NCBI GenBank assembly: GCA_026874595.1
Contig: CM049312.1
Span: forward strand, 74,806,429 to 74,870,428
Origin: Sipunculus nudus
Taxonomy: Eukaryota; Annelida; Sipuncula; Golfingiida; Sipunculidae
DNA: 64,000 bases
Direction of reading: 5' to 3'
Position 1 is the first letter of the stretch; each line of letters starts with the position of its first letter. The notes under the pieces are model-generated. The model was not told where the DNA came from, made no database searches, and worked only from the letters and a program-made list of their open reading frames with translations. The position numbers were made by a program, and so were the translations under genes. Below are positions 62,216 to 64,000 of this stretch, in pieces.

Positions 62216-64000
62216 TCTGCGACCTGTTATGATCTCCACAAAATTCACACCTTCGAAAGCAAAATTTATTTCATTGAATAATCACGAATCATGGACAATC
62301 CTACTTACAAATGCTGGTAGATAGAAGTACGATTCTGGACGCTGGCTAAGCAGCTTTAAAAACAATTACAGTACTGCATTACGGTCCAGAGTATATGGAT
62401 TTACAGTTTATTCAGTATATGGCAAAATGGTGTTTTTATGAAATCTAAAGATACAGTTCTTTAATATTTTAATATAAAAATATACATATAAAACCTGTTT
62501 TATACAATTACATGGGTAAAAATCCGGTTATCTCCCATGCTGTAGGTTCAGTTAGAGATTTTGGACGGTATATTTTCCATCAAGTTTCCTGTCTAGTAGG
62601 CCCTCTTTATCAGTAGCCGAAACTGACTTGTTTTCCAACGTGATATATACTTCTGAATGATATACTACACACTGTTGGTATCATATGTTTGTGTAAGGCC
62701 ATGGAAAAAATAGTGGTTTTACGGATCCGCTACTCCCATTTTTCATAGAACATTTTTTTTTAATGCAAATAAAGACCAGGTCCTCAGAAATGTCGGTAAT
62801 TTGTGCGATCTCTCAAATTCCTCAGGAGAAATCTTAAAGGATCGGAAAATGGACTAAATTTTGTCTTAATCATGTATACTATTTCAAGAATTGAAGCAAA
62901 TGTTTGTATTTTTTTGCCTCGATTGGCTAATAAAATCGCCAATTCATAAAATATTTTTTCTTCCCAGAATCAAGGAAGCGTAACTGTTTTTGTGGTGCCT
63001 AAAACGTATGGAACACAAACATATCAAAGTTGTGTATGGAACAAAACAGCGATAAACATACTAAGTGGGCCCGTGTCACGCCATTTAATCTTAGCTACGT
63101 CGCATCTATGTCACACGGAGTTTTTTTTTATTTGATTTTCAGCTTGAACCCAGTTGACGATGGATGACGATTATTCATGCAAATATATTTTATCAATTTT
63201 GAATGTTTACATGGTTCATTGCTAAGCGACCTCAGTGTAGAAATGTCTCGTTGAAGCTCTTGTACATACGAAGGTAAATAAACATCTCTGCAGAAGACAC
63301 TATTTTTCCCGCGAGATTTGTTGAAGATTGAAAGAAAAAATTGATGCTCATGATAGTCTAGATCTAGCGATAAGGGAAACAAGAACTTAACTTGATTAAT
63401 GTACGCTTACCTTTGATAGTGCGAGACTGGTAAGCATTACAGCTTAAAGAATTCCCAATCCCCGCTGACATGCGGTTTTTCTTCTGGTCATTTTTATGCT
63501 TGAGCAAAGGCGAAAGGGCAAGTTTATTTCTCACTGGATTACGCAGCACGCTTCTGGTGGACTGAGGTTTATTCAAAATTTAATAGCACCTGCGTTGCTT
63601 ACTCATAGCGGCGCCGCCAGGTGGAGCACCCGTGTGTCACGCAAGCGAGCACTTTCTCAGGCGCCAACCTTTTTAACTTTGTAATTCCTCAAACGCTAAC
63701 CTTTTGAGTTTCTAATAAATAACAAGTTTTTGATCATGGATCACGTTCAGTTAAACATTTTATTTCTTTGTGACAGTGACTAGGGATTCAATTCTAATAA
63801 CTCACTGGCAGATGAGAATCAATGTCCGCCACTGGAGTGATAATCTTTTTTGTCGAGTCCAAAACGTGACCTGAATTCCACGAACCTGAGAATATAATAC
63901 CGTACTTTGTCAGACTTGCAGCCTAAAGTTGGCTTATAAATCACTTTTACGATCTTGAAAGGAACCCAGATAAAAACACAAAAGTCAAATTAGTTTAGTC
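62215..64000. other. non-coding stretch to the window edge, nothing assigned
   Basis: No exon recognised. A CpG-richer patch around 63590-63665 (TAGCGGCGCCGCCAGGTGG) holds short frames on both strands without domain features. Confidence 0.45.

Overview
This window looks like nuclear DNA from an animal, most likely a marine invertebrate and plausibly a mollusc. That assignment is inference. It rests on an intron-interrupted potassium-channel exon, tRNA-derived SINEs with (TA)n tails, many short inverted-repeat DNA elements, and an AT-rich background full of microsatellites. There is no sign of bacterial gene organisation: no operons, no ribosome-binding sites and no long ORF runs.

Only one protein-coding segment is convincing. 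At 10622-11192 (+) lies the first coding exon of a two-pore-domain potassium (K2P) channel. It has an in-frame stop just upstream, a cysteine-rich cytoplasmic N-terminus, TM1, a glycosylatable extracellular cap and the first pore helix. It ends at a GTAAGT splice donor that splits the first glycine codon of the selectivity filter. I found no second exon to the right, so up to about 52.8 kb may be a first intron, or intron plus intergenic DNA.

The rest is a repeat landscape. 1-10 kb: pentanucleotide repeat, a dispersed family (R1), a palindromic MITE, and a 'TTCGCGA' family (R2). 11-16 kb: a GGGGCGTCAAT-end element family (M3), more R1, and the first piece of a GAGTCC-rich hAT-like family. 20-26 kb: a complete hAT-like copy, a perfect 98-bp-arm inverted repeat carrying a hammerhead-ribozyme motif on each strand, a CCGAT-rich inverted repeat, a GC-rich island, and a cluster of SINEs and reversed tRNA-like SINE heads. 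27.7-29.7 kb: a 35-bp minisatellite of about 57 units with a 595-bp higher-order duplication. 30-32 kb: a Harbinger-like MITE with TAA target duplications and a 219-bp tandem triplication. 36-47 kb: another SINE, a second degenerate hammerhead-bearing inverted repeat, and a CCTCCGCC-end family (R3). 49-56 kb: further R1, R2 and hAT-like copies and a CCGTCCGTC-type repeat. 59.9-61.8 kb: a 1.9-kb foldback-like element with 6-bp target duplications, inserted inside an R2 copy.

The most notable observations are the paired hammerhead motifs, the nested foldback element with its legible insertion site, the minisatellite's higher-order structure, and the K2P exon's cysteine cluster.
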